Assembly (NCBI GenBank): GCA_009760855.2
Contig: WPIO01000001.1
Coordinates: forward strand, 17,622,501-17,686,500
Origin: Cristatella mucedo
Lineage: Eukaryota > Bryozoa > Phylactolaemata > Cristatellidae
Length of the DNA stretch: 64,000 nucleotides
Direction: 5' to 3'
The translations under genes and the position numbers were made by a program. The notes below the pieces were generated by a model. It saw only the letters and a list, made by a program, of their open reading frames with translations. It searched no databases and was not told where the DNA came from. Numbering within the stretch: position 1 is the stretch's first letter; every line of letters starts with the position of its first letter. Shown here one piece after another: positions 36,429 through 58,275 of the stretch.

Positions 36429-39121
36429 GACCGCCCTGCATGGGCAGCCGCCGCCGCCGACCGCCCGTCCGACTGTCGGCTCGCACGCGGCAGCTAAAAT
36501 AAGGGCCCGTGGTGCGCCCCTGTGAAGTCCTCTAATAAAGAGGTAATTGATTTCCCTGCGGTGGCCCCCCAACGTCGGGACGTCTTGTTTCTCTTACCGC
36601 ACCCTCGAGCCGCCTCGCCGCCGCGGTCTCCCCAGCACTGCCTGGCGCGTCGTCGGGTCTGTCCCTCGAACACTCGTCCTTTATTAGATCTCTGGACAGT
36701 TCGCAGCTACTATTTCGGCGTCAACCCCACTGGGCACTCGTCCGTAATCGCCTTACTGCCACAGTCGCATGACCCGATGCAGGCGCCGCCCTGCCGGCGG
36801 CGGCCAGCGTCGGCCAGCGGAAGTTCGCCGCCAGCTGCGGGCGAGTGCGACCGACCGCAGCTCTCGCTTGCGACAGCAGCAGCAGCAGCGAGGGCTGCGG
36901 TGGAGGTGGGCGACTCGCGTACGGGCGCGGGGGCGGCGCTCAGGCGGCGCCCCCGCGCCCTCGCACCCGAGCGCCTCGACGGCGTCGGTCTTATCTCTGC
37001 CCACGCACGAAGCGACTTGGTTTTTCCACGTACGACCCTGTTTGGTGGCGGCTGGCTCGCATCGCCCGGCGTTGTTTCGACGGCGGGCGATGCGAGCTTG
37101 CGACGATCGGCGGCGGCGGGCGATCTCCCGTCAGTTCGGCATCCATCGAATGGTCGAGCCCCGCTCGTCTGACCCTCGAGCGCCGCGCAGGTCCGACCGA
37201 TTCAAAGCGCCACGCGCCGACCGACGACCGGTCCGCACATTCTCTCCCAGTATCTAAGGCGGGCGGCGGCAGCGGCGGCGGCGCCGCCCCCTTAGAAATC
37301 CGGTCAGCCGCCGGCGGCGGGCGGCGTTTCAAGCGAGCCGCGTATGGATGCGCAGCAGAGACGAAGCAGCCGCACGCGACGCACCTTCGCGGGCGAACGA
37401 TCCTGAGCCGCAAGCGGGCGCCGCGTCTGGCAGCTCTGCCGCGTCTGGCGCTCGCCCGCGTGCGTGCAGATGGAGCGACGGGGCGCGACTAAAGTTCGCA
37501 CGTCGGAACGTGTGAGCATGTGAGCAAAGCGTCGGAATGGCCGATCAAAGGGCCGATCGACGAAGTCAAGAGCTCGCGAGGATCGCTGACCGGAAGACGG
37601 GCGTCGGTCTGACGGGAGGTCAACATTTCCTTACTTTTTAGACCGGCGTCGACAGACGCAGGCCCCGCCCCCTTTTGCGTGCTTTTTTTAGGGGCAGAAA
37701 CCCGCCTCATTCTCACTAAGCGTCGGCTGGCGAGACGACCGCATTCGCTTTTTTGGTCGTGACCCGAGTGCTCGCGCTGCCGAGCCTCCGCCGCCGATGC
37801 TGCTGACGTCAGCAAAAATCTTGCCGCCGCTGCAGCAGAGCGGAGTCAGGCATGGGCACAAACGCGTATCATTTGGTCCTATCTCGCTTCCGGCCGCCTT
37901 GCTCCGCCTTCGTCGACAGCAGCGAACGGCAACATCGCCCGGCCGCTCAAGCGATTGATTATCGCAGCCGGGCGCTGCGGCGGCGGCGAGGACTCTTGAG
38001 CAGGAGCGGGAGAGCTCGTGGCAGCGGCGGCGGCCACTTGCAAGGAATATTAAATGCAATCACTCACGAGCGAGGTGCCGCGCTCGTACGACCGACCGTC
38101 CGGTCGTCAGCTCTGGCACCTCGACTTCAATAGCTATTAGTCGCCTGAAATGAAGTCACTATTTGTATAACGCAGCGCCTCCGAGCTCGTTCCTTCTTTG
38201 TTTACTGCGCTTGATTTAGGCAGCCCCGGCGAAGCGAAACGGCGGCGGGACTTTGACTTGTGACTCTGTTCACGCCCTTAATTGACAACGGTCGTTGCTA
38301 GACGAAGGTGCTGCCTCGTCGCAAACGGGCGTCTTCCTTCACTCGCCGAGTTGCCCAGCCGACGACCGCGCGCCGACGACCTCGAGCTCGCCGGCCGAGA
38401 CGAGCCGCAGAGCGGATTTTGCCAGCTCGGCGGCGGCGGCGGCGGCTGGTCGCTCGTCGGAATTCAGGCCTCCTCTCATACTCCTCGTGGCCCTCTCGCT
38501 AGCCTCTCTTGGCTGTGCGACCGGGGATAGCGACCGGGGATGCGGAAGGCCGCGATGACGCTTCCCGGCCTTAACTAACTGGGCCTCGAGTGTGAGTGCA
38601 AAACAATGCTACGCTAGGTACTCCGCCCCGCGCACTGCCAGACCTGCAAACCGCACGGTATTAGCGGTTTAGCGGTCTGGTCGGACATACATGCGTTGTA
38701 GCCGATACTGATAGGATAATTGCGCGGCGACGGCCGCGGATGTGTCTGCGGACAAGTCTGGGCCGCACGCTCGCGACGCTGCGTCGCCCACCAACCCACC
38801 CTCGAGTCCCTGCCCGCGACCTCCGCGCGCCGTCCAGTCTGGTCTCCGCTATTTGTTGGGCTAACCCAGAGCTCGTACGCGAGCGCCAGACAACAAACGA
38901 CGAATGCGCCTAAGGGCGGGTGCGGAGCGCTCCGCCGAAACTGCCCACAGCTCGCTGCGCACAATCACACGCCAAACGCGAACGAGCGCAAACCTGAGAT
39001 TCGTACGATTGCCGGTGTAAGCGCGCTCGCATCGCTGTTGGCAGACAATTTTTCAGACTACACCTGCGCTCTCTTTGTCTCTATCTCGCCCGCTCGCTGT
39101 CTGCCACTTCCGTCTCTGTCC
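36429..39121. other. GC/CpG-rich sequence upstream of the T-box gene, no supported gene
   Basis: CpG-dense sequence, with many overlapping frames on both strands and no recognisable domain. It may hold regulatory DNA or non-coding exons, which cannot be decided here. Confidence 0.35.
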
Positions 39122-42516
<3,395 letters not shown>

Positions 42517-42545
42517 ATTGGTCAGGCGGAGCGGAGCCAACCAAT
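42517..42545. promoter_or_regulatory. Paired CCAAT boxes upstream of the T-box gene
   Basis: ATTGG (42517-42521, within CCATTGGTC) and CCAAT (42541-42545, within AACCAATGG) are both full NF-Y-type CCAAT boxes, in opposite orientation and 24 bp apart. They sit 168-196 bp before the ATG at 42713 in CpG-rich sequence without a TATA box. That arrangement suits a CpG-island promoter starting at roughly 42560-42660, which is an inference. Confidence 0.55.
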
Positions 42546-42712
42546 GGTCTCTCGGCGAAGGGGTGGGCTGGCCGCCCTTAATCTCCGGTCACAAAAGGCA
42601 GCGCAAAAATTGCGGGGCGCTCAATTTCGGCTTATTCAGCGCTCCGCTTCGCACTGCAATTAGGAGCGGAGCCCGCGGAGGCTGCGCACTCGCTCGCTGC
42701 GACGGGACCGAC

Positions 42713-50255
<7,543 letters not shown>

Positions 50256-50895
50256 GGAGCGCGGTGACGCCCGGAGAACAATTGAACGTAGTCTGCAGTC
50301 CACCTCTCGGCGGAAACCGCAGGGCGACAGATGAACTCGGCCGACGGACCGGCTGCCGCCGGCGGCCGCTCTTCGAAGCTTCGCCCACGCGGTGCCGGTC
50401 GCACCTTGCCGGCAGACGGATGCTTCGGGCAGTCTGGGCAGTGCCTCAGCATCGGCAAGCCGGCGTCGATGTCAGACGCCGCCCAGACGCCGGCGCGCGG
50501 CGGCCGCCGCCGCCCGCTCGTTGCACTCGATAACCCCCGCCGGGCGAACGCCGCCGCGACGGCGGCCGGCGCCGTAGCTGCCGGTGCCATTCAAAGATCG
50601 GGTGTCGGCGCAGGGGTCCGAGCTGATGCCGCCGCCGGCGCCGCTGCTCGGCTCGCTGGCGACCGCGCCCCGTGCCGAAAGCGCGACGCCTGCAGCAGAC
50701 GACGTCGGACGGCGCAAGTCAGAGAGGAGTGTTCTAGTCCGCCGCCGTAAACATTCTCGCCGTCGTCGTCGTCGTCGCGGCTTCAAGCTCTGCCCTGTCC
50801 ATAGTGAAGCAGTCGTCTTTTTAAAAGAGTTATTGTTTTGTTATTTATTTGAAAGTGTCGAACACTTTTGCAATAAATGGATATAGCACGAGTCG
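50256..50895 (+). other. Tbx2/3 3' UTR (inferred)
   Basis: GC-rich to about 50790, then AT-rich. It includes a CGTCGT run near 50757-50777 and ends shortly after the AATAAA at 50872. The cleavage point is inferred. Confidence 0.55.
50872..50877 (+). terminator. Polyadenylation signal
   Basis: AATAAA in TTTTGCAATAAATGG, 617 bp after the stop codon and the first AATAAA found downstream of it. It lies at the end of an AT-rich stretch unlike the GC-rich surroundings. Confidence 0.65.
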
Positions 50896-51216
50896 CGGCT
50901 ACCTTTTTTCTGCACTGTCTCTCCTCGAGCTCACAGGGGAAGCTCCCTCGACCCGCGCGACTCGCTGGTCTCGTTCGAAATCTGGGCAGACTTGATTCCG
51001 CCAGCTGAGCAAGAATGATGGCGGACAAACGAGAACGCAACGCCGGCGCCAGCAGCGGACCGCTGGTGCGGGGCCAGCGATTACATAAGAACCGGCCTCT
51101 CGGCGAGCGCAGCAGGACCAAAGGCGTCGAGCCGCCGCCGCTGCCGCTCGATAGTCGGGCAGATCAAGGGTCCGGCCGTTTGACTTACGCCGTCGGCCGC
51201 GGTTAATTGCGGCCTG

Positions 51217-51218
<2 letters not shown>
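50896..51218. other. GC-rich sequence downstream of the T-box gene
   Basis: No recognised exon or repeat. Confidence 0.45.

Positions 51219-51310
<92 letters not shown>
51219..51310 (+). repeat. (CA)n microsatellite
   Basis: 46 uninterrupted CA units. Confidence 0.97.
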
Positions 51311-51312
<2 letters not shown>

Positions 51313-53971
51313 TCCGCTGCGGCAGCCGAGGCGAGCCATTCGCTTCGAAATTGAACTGCCGCTGAGCGGCGTCTGCGTCGCGGGACCGTCCGGAAAGGAA
51401 AGCTCGCATCGCGCGCCTCGGTAGCCGTCCCGGCCGCCGTCGCCGCAGCGGCCGGCCGACCGGCCAAAAACAAAAGCCGCCTCGCCGAATGCTCAGAGGG
51501 CCTCGCCGCGGCGACAGTACCGGTCGCCGGCGGTCCGATACTAGGATACTGTCGGAAGCACTCGTCCGCCGATTGAGCAGACGACCGCCGACGGCCGGCC
51601 CTAGACACCACTAGCCGCCGTTCGTTTGGCGCCTCTTGGCGCCCGTAGGTAGGAGGCGGGCGCAGCGCGTGCTCAGCGTCTTCTCGCATCTCTCGCTCAA
51701 CGGTGCCGTGCGAAAGCGCGTCTGCCTGCCGCGCTCCTCATTTTCTCCCTTCCGCCTTCCTCTCCGCTCGTTCCCTAGAGCTCTCGCTGCCGGAAGCGAG
51801 GCTTGCCGAGCCGCGGCGATAGCAGGACGACGCGCCGGCCGATGTAGTCTGCCCTGCATAACTTGCAGGACGACGGGGCAGCCGGCGGAGGAGGGCGGGA
51901 GCGGCCCAGCCGTCTCTCGCCGTCGCTGAATCGACGCCGCTTGCGCCGACAGCCGACGACGGATTGCACGCCGCCGGATAGAAGTGCGACCACGCGGAAG
52001 CGATCGGCGGAGCAACGCCGTTCGTTGCGCGTGCTGATACTCGCCGTTCCGCCCCGCAGCCACGCCCCATCCCGAGCGCTCTAATTGACGCGCGCTTCGC
52101 GGCAGCAGCCGCGAAACGATCGTAGGCGCCCGCGCGCGCGCGCGCGCAACCTCGGTCGCCGATAAGAAGGTGACGACTACGACGACGGCTGCGCGCGACG
52201 CGCGCGCCCGCGCAGCGCGCTGCCCTAGTGCCGCTGCCGGTGGACCGACTATGCGACGGGCGCTCCGAGGGAAGTGGACACTCGACGGCGACGAAACGGC
52301 AAAGCACAAGCGCGCTCTGTACATTCCGGGCGCGCGCGACTGAGGAGCGTGAAGCGGAACGAGCAGCCGCTTCGCTTATGCTGGCTTTGTCGAGTACGCG
52401 AAAGCGAATGCAATGCCCGCGCTTGCGCCAAATGGCCCGTATCGCGTCGCGTCGTCGGCGTACCGGGCTTGCGCGGCGACGCGGCGCTCGTGTCAGCGCG
52501 GCGACGGGTTTCGTGGGAGTCGCGAGCTTTCCCTTTACCCCCGCCCGCCCGCCCGCCCGCCCGCCCGCCCCCTTTGAGTCGTGCACTGGCCAGGCTTGAC
52601 ATTAGGCTAGATGCGCCGAGCTCTCCGAGTCCCCGGTTACTTCTTTGCTGCGCCTCCTCTCGGTAGTCCATCCGAACAGGAAACGTGAATTACCTTTGAC
52701 GACGCGATTGGTGCTGAGGTTCGTCCGGATAATCGGCCGCTCCGCTCCTGTCCAGCGATTCTACGGCTGCCCGTCGGCGCCGCGGCTGCAGCGGCGCCGA
52801 CTTCCGAATTCGGTAAACGAAAACAGTCGATGCGTTCGTGCGCGCGCTCGCTCGCTCGCTCGCTCGCGGGCATCTCGACGGGCGCGCGCGTGCTTGTGCG
52901 AGCGGTTACAAGCGGAAGTCGAGCTTAGCTTCGGCCGCTGCAAGGGCGTTTAGCTAGCAGGCGCTAAGAACGCTTATCAGTGTGCGAATTAAGAATACGA
53001 GGCTTTGACGAAGCAGAAGATTCCACAGGGGCGTCTGGGCCCGGAGGGCGCGTTCATCTATTAACTATTGTACCGCACGCGCCATCTTATACGCAGTTGA
53101 CGCTTGCCTGCCTGCAGGGGCATTGTGCGAATTGAATCAACAGATATTCAACATTTAACAGCTTCCGCTAGCCAGAAAAAATTATTTGAGATTAATCGTT
53201 GTGCCTTCATAGTTATGTATTATCTTATTCTGCCGAGCAAAAACACCGATGCTTTCGCCGGATAATGGCTTTGCTCAGTAGCTCCGTTTTTCTGAATGAT
53301 CTGTCGCTGAATTCGGATTCTTAACTTATCGTTTATGTAGTTACCCGATCAGCATTGATAGTAAATCGCATGCATTTAAATTTGGTCAAATTATGATTAT
53401 GCTTTAGATTAGTAGCGGTTTCTTGCTTTTAAAGATTAGAACCCGGGTACGCCATAGTTTAGTGTGTAGACCCCATAAAAAGAGGCCCATTTCAAGTGAT
53501 GATTCAAGTGAGTGTTACTTTGAGCCTTAAATTAGCGAGCCGTAATCTGTGACTCTATCGCTGCACATGCGCCTCTCCCTGGCTTTATACTATGCCACTT
53601 TACGTTAAAGACACGTACTTGATAGTAATGTCTGGACAGCGTTCTTAAGTGGTGTCGCGCTCTGCTATGGTCGCCATTTTTGCTTATATATGGTCGCCAT
53701 ATTTGGGTGTATTGGCGCTGCACTTACAACATGTTAGCTGTGCTTTGAGGATGCAACTTCACCAATATTTGTCGTGCCACTGCAAGGACAATGATAGGGG
53801 CACCGATTTTGTTTCCGGGACCAAACCAACAGCGAAAAGAGCATAGCTTCACGACGAACAAATTTTAAAAAGCTCTCGAAGGTGCTATGACATGCTCGTC
53901 AACACTCTATTTTCACGCTGCGAAGTGCGAGCAATCTGCTGGAATCAAAAGCGACAGTTGCTACAGCACTC
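51311..53971. other. Intergenic sequence, no gene seen
   Basis: CpG-rich to about 52960, including an alternating (CG)n run at about 52131-52149, a (CCCG)n run at 52540-52570 and a (GCTC)n run at 52848-52867. It is AT-rich from 53000 to 53970. Open frames in the GC-rich part have no family motif. Confidence 0.45.
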
Positions 53972-55072
53972 GATAATAATAATGCGCTTGAAGAAGTGTC
54001 CTCAGAGAACTCAATCTCTTTCTAGGTGCTTTACATTTGCTGCTAAGGGAAACGGCGCGATTGAACAGTGAGTAATATCATGCTTGATAAACAACATTAA
54101 TAACATGGTTACGGGTGACATGCACAGGGTCAGTATGTAAGTGTAGTTAGTGGCAGCATGCACAGTGTCAGCACGCATAAGCACACGAAGGACGAATCAC
54201 AATTTAAAATAAACCTAAAAAGACATCTATTTAGGACAGCATTTACTGGGTCCCTGTGATTCGTCTTTCGTGTGCTTATGCGTGCTGACACTGTGCATGC
54301 TGTCACTAACCACACTTGCATGCTGACCCTGTGCATGTCACCCAAATGCTGTCCTAAACAGGTGTGTTTTTAAGTTCATTTTAAATGCGGTCAAGTCAGG
54401 GGATGTTCTGACGCAAGTCGGGAGTGAGTTCCAGGCTTTGGGAGCATACGAACTAAATGCAAGGTCTCCAAAGGATTTGAGGTTTGTTCGAGGTATTGGT
54501 AAACTGTCTCCGAAAAGCGGGTGGTACGATGCTTGGCCTGGTGGGGGAGTATATCTGAGAGATAGGCTGGGGCCAAAGAATGAAGTGACCTAAAAGTGAG
54601 CGACAAAACCTTGAAGTCAATCCGTTACTTCACTGGTAGCCATTGCAGGTCGGCGAGAAGTGGTGTAATGTGGCAACTGCGACACTCACGACTGACAAGC
54701 CTAGCTGCGGAGTTTTGCTCCAGCTGCAATCGCCTGATCGCACATGCCGGTAGGCCAGCAAGCAGTGAGTTACAGAAGTCAAGACGGGATGTCACGAATG
54801 CATGGACCAACTTAGACGTGGTATCCTTATCTAAACAAGCCCGAATTTTAGAAATGTTACGAGACTGATAGTAGGCAGACTTGATTGTGAAGCTGATGTG
54901 GTCATCTAACGAGAGGTCACTTTGGAACATGATACCTAGATTTCGAGCTGACTCAACAGGAGATATGCTGGCAGAGCCAATTTGGAGAGTCAGCCTTTCC
55001 AATTTGTGAATCACACTGGGTTTGCCCATCGCTAGTAACTTAGTTTTATCATCGCTTAGTCGTCCTCCCCCA
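53972..55072 (-). pseudogene. L2-like LINE with an internal inverted segment
   Basis: On the minus strand, 55072 to 54345 encodes the ORF2 C-terminal part ('DDKTKLLAMGKPSVIHKLER', 'RNLGIMFQSDLSLDDHIS', 'VHAFVTSRLDFCNSLLAGLP', 'ARLVSRECRSCHITPLLADL'). Close identity to the copy at 3440-4270 shows they are the same family. Segment 54201-54343 is in the opposite orientation, after which the 3' UTR resumes (54200 to 53972) and ends with the GCGCC-type hairpin and an ATT tail. It is 5'-truncated at about 55072, where the sequence becomes GC-rich. Confidence 0.88.
54113..54343. repeat. 88-bp inverted repeat inside the LINE copy
   Basis: Arms 54113-54200 and 54256-54343 match at 83 of 88 positions by eye, with a 55-bp spacer. 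Both arms are the same LINE 3' UTR segment, so this is an inverted duplication of element sequence. Confidence 0.9.
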
Positions 55073-57605
55073 TTCAGCAGACCGAGAAAGATTCGAGAAC
55101 TGAAACCGCTTGGAAAAATGCGGTTCGTTAGAGGCAGCAGCCGCCCAACAAAGATGGAGCTCAAATTTGAACGACGCGCTGTCCACTCGCCTTCGTAGGA
55201 TTTCGCGCTCGTGAGACTTCGCAAAGACTTCGCAGCGGCGCGAAACCGATGCGACGGGCGACGAGCAGCGGCTGCATTGCCCCCGGTGGCGTCGCCTAGC
55301 GCCGCCGCCACTACACGAGGCCGCCGCCCCACCCTGCCCACTAGATGCTCCATCCCGCACGTGTGACCGCGAAGCGCAGACATTGTGGTGGCACAGTCGC
55401 GACGCGAGAATCGGCGATCGAGCACAGCCGGAGTCTCCGCCGGAGCTTGGCTAGCGTTGGCTCGCTTGCCAAGCTTGCCGGCTGCCCGCACCGCCAGCTG
55501 GCCGAGCTCGCTAGCAGCGACGTCGGCGCCCCAGCGACCATGCGCCTCGCCGCCGGCTGCTGCCGACGCGCTTTTGCCTCCTCCCTTGAAGTGGGCGCTC
55601 GCGTGGGCCCGCGTCGCTCGAGTAGACGGTCGGTGTCTAAGCGGGGCGGCCGGCGATAAAATCGGCGCTGTCGCGACGTGCTCGTAAGCGCTCGATCGTC
55701 GCGCCGATCTGCGGATCCAGTTAGCTTAATTAGGTCTGCTCGCGGCTCCAGCAACCGTCCGCAGCCGACTGACCGCCGCCGGGTCCCGCCCCCAGCCAGC
55801 CAGCCCGTGCGGAGGCGTTTCGCCGAAGCCGCCGACGACGGGAGCGGTCGCGCTCGACGTTGATGGCCGATGGGCAAGCTCGAGCAGCCCGAGCGTCGTT
55901 TGATCACTCGAGCCGCCCGCTTTGCGGCTGTTCGCTGGCCCCCGGGGTCACCGCGTCCCTACCTCCCTCCGAGCCGGGGCCAGCGTTCCCGGTGCCCCGG
56001 CGATCGCGGCGACACTCGCAATTTCGTCAGCGAAGAGGAGAGAAGGTCAGTGGAGTGGTAATGCTGGAAACCCGACTGAAGTTTTTCTGACAATTCACTA
56101 TTATATCAATGTGATCCGCAGCTGCTTACCGATAATCTTCTTGAGAATTTTTGACAAAAAATAAGAAAGGAGACTGACAGATAGTTTACGAGGACTTCCG
56201 AATCAAATCCAGGCTTTAATCGTTAATCGAACGGTGGTCGATTTGAAAGACTTTGGACTTTGGTCCATCGATCCAAAGAGGCATTAAGATCCGAGTTATG
56301 GCTGGGCTCAGTTTATCCGCTAGCGAAGATCAGAGAGGGAGTGGTCTCAGGGCGATCTCACCGTAACGCCGCCTTCGTCACCGCCACAGCCGCTATCGCC
56401 ACACAAGTTTCCGTCGCCGCCTCCTACGCGTGTATTCGAACGAGCTTCCGTATGCACCGGGAAAGGCTGCACGTTGGAGGCCGCGCGCGACTACGATGTC
56501 CACTCGGCGCTTCAAAGCGCCCATGAACCCAGCTTCTCGGCCGCTGCTCATACATTTATTTGACAAGTCTTCTGACCGTCCAAGAACCCTCTCTTGTCAC
56601 TGCCGAATCTTGACCTGTTGAATATCTTTCTCGGCCACTACTAAATTCCTTTCTAACGGCGGCGTCCCTGTGGTAAAGCGTGCAAAGCGAAAGCGCAATA
56701 GCCAACGGTCGTCTCCTCGTACCGTTGTGCCCGAGTGAGATGTCGCGGCATGCTCTAGCGAGAAGCTGCTGCTGTCCCGTCGTGCACTAGCGAGAAGCTG
56801 CTGCTGCGACGATCGTGTTGCTGATCGATTTCCGGTCTCGCGTTTTCTCGTGTTTCTCCGCCTCAGCTCTCGCGGCCACGCAGTGTTTTTCTTGCATTAC
56901 CGTTCGCGCCGAGTCATCTGGGAAAGAGCCGCTCAGCATCGGGTGCCGCTAATGCAACGGAGGAGGGAGGGGAAAATCCGAGCCGGAAAGGAGGAAAATC
57001 CGAGGGGAAATCCGAGCCGGCTGCCGCACGCATGCGAGCGCGCGCAGGAGGCTCCACTTCTTCGGGCGACGTGCGAGCGACCGACCGACGCCGCCTTTCG
57101 CGCGCGAGCGCGACGCCGCCAGAGCGGCGCGTTCGCCTTTCGGGCGAGTGGCTACGGCCGTGCGAGCCTCGTTGCATTCTCTGCCCCGGAAGACGCAGCC
57201 TGCACAGCGCGGAGGGCTCGAGCTCTGCGATAAAGTCGAGAGTAAGTCGCTGCTGCGCTGCTAGCTCGTAGCTCTCGTCGCAGCGTCTAGCCCCGCCGCC
57301 GCCAGCCGCACAAGAAAGAATGGCGAGGGTCGCGCGGCGGCCTTTCCGAATCTTCCTCGCCGCCGCCTTGCCGCCATTCGCATGCGGTCCCTCGTTTTAC
57401 CTCACAAAGATGGCGGCGAGCGCGTAGCGCATCCGTCGATTGGCATCTCGCATGCGACACGGCTGAAACGGCTGCCGAATTTACCGATACGCGCCCGCCG
57501 CGACGAGCAGGCTCAAAGAGCCGACAGCGGCGATTAAGGGCAAGTCATGTTGGGCTGGCGAGCTCAGTCCTACATGTCCGGCACCGGAGGCCGAAGTCCT
57601 ACTGA
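55073..57605. other. GC-rich island then mixed sequence, no supported gene
   Basis: CpG-rich at 55150-56050 and 56850-57500. A duplicated CTAGCGAGAAGCTGCTGCTG lies at about 56756-56804. No exon supported. Confidence 0.4.
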
Positions 57606-57780
57606 TGGGCTGTAATGGCTCACTAGGTAAGGCGGTTGCTTTTCACGGCCTCAGCCTGAGGTCGTGGGTTCGAATCCTGCGGTTGGCGAGCCTTTATCGC
57701 CACTGCAAGCGGTGGTGATAGTCGTAAAGGCTCTTCTGTCGCCATGCAAAAAGAGGCTGTTAAATCAGCTAGTATTTATT
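57606..57780 (+). repeat. SINE A, best-preserved copy
   Basis: The tRNA-like head has an A box TGGCTCACTAGG (57616-57627) and an intact B box GGTTCGAATCC (57667-57677), about 40 nt apart as in tRNA-derived polymerase III promoters. A central stem-loop follows (AGCCTTTA pairing with TAAAGGCT, inner TATCGCCAC with GTGGTGATA), then CTCTTCTGTCGC, AAAAGAGGCTGTTAAATCAG and a TTTATTTA tail. It carries no anticodon-arm pairing that would make it a tRNA gene. Confidence 0.85.
57667..57677 (+). promoter_or_regulatory. Polymerase III B box of SINE A
   Basis: GGTTCGAATCC is an exact match to the B-box consensus GGTTCGANNCC. With the A box at 57616 it forms a type 2 internal promoter. Confidence 0.75.
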
Positions 57781-58026
57781 TATCCTTTTCAGCGGTCCTG
57801 AACTGCTACTTCTATGCTACTCACTACCTCAACTGCTCTCCTGACTCTGCTATGCTTCCCACTTTCTCTTTGTTGCGTGAAACGAAGTCTGTTGGCTACC
57901 GAATTCGTACCGAAAGCTGCTTAGGCTGTGAGTGCGCTATACAAAACTCTCCGGCGTAACACCCACATTGTCTTTTTGGCTTTGTGGAGTTACAGACGGA
58001 GATGCATTACATTACATTACATTATT
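57781..58026 (+). repeat. ATTAC-tailed repeat fused to SINE A
   Basis: It joins the SINE A tail at ATCCTTTTCAGCGG and follows the copies at 14364 and 22951 to the end, closing with (ATTAC)4. The first 40 bp of the other copies are missing. Confidence 0.85.
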
Positions 58027-58136
58027 GATCAAAAAGTCCTTGCACCTGGCTTAGCTCGCGTGCTACTTTGCCTCTACCCAACCATCGCCGCTCTACCCAA
58101 CCATCGCCCCTGGATTCTGCCGGAGAGGTGAAATTC

Positions 58137-58275
58137 ACACACACGCACGCACACTTACATACAAAAACACCTACGCAAATACTAGACACATACAAAGCAC
58201 AAACAGGCACGAAAACACACACACGAACGCACGCACGCGAAAATTCGCACACATGCAAGCGTAAGTATACACGCA
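58137..58275 (+). repeat. Degenerate CA-rich repeat
   Basis: Interrupted (CA)n and CGCACACA-type sequence over about 135 bp. Confidence 0.8.

Noticed and set aside
34098-37492. Many 100-215-codon frames in the GC-rich region upstream of the T-box gene
   Set aside because: They overlap on both strands, change frame without splice signals and contain no known motif; stop codons are rare in such composition.
57606-57680. Possible tRNA gene with intact B box
   Set aside because: No cloverleaf can be drawn, there is no oligo-T terminator after the head, and the sequence recurs as part of a 175-bp repeat, so it is a SINE head.
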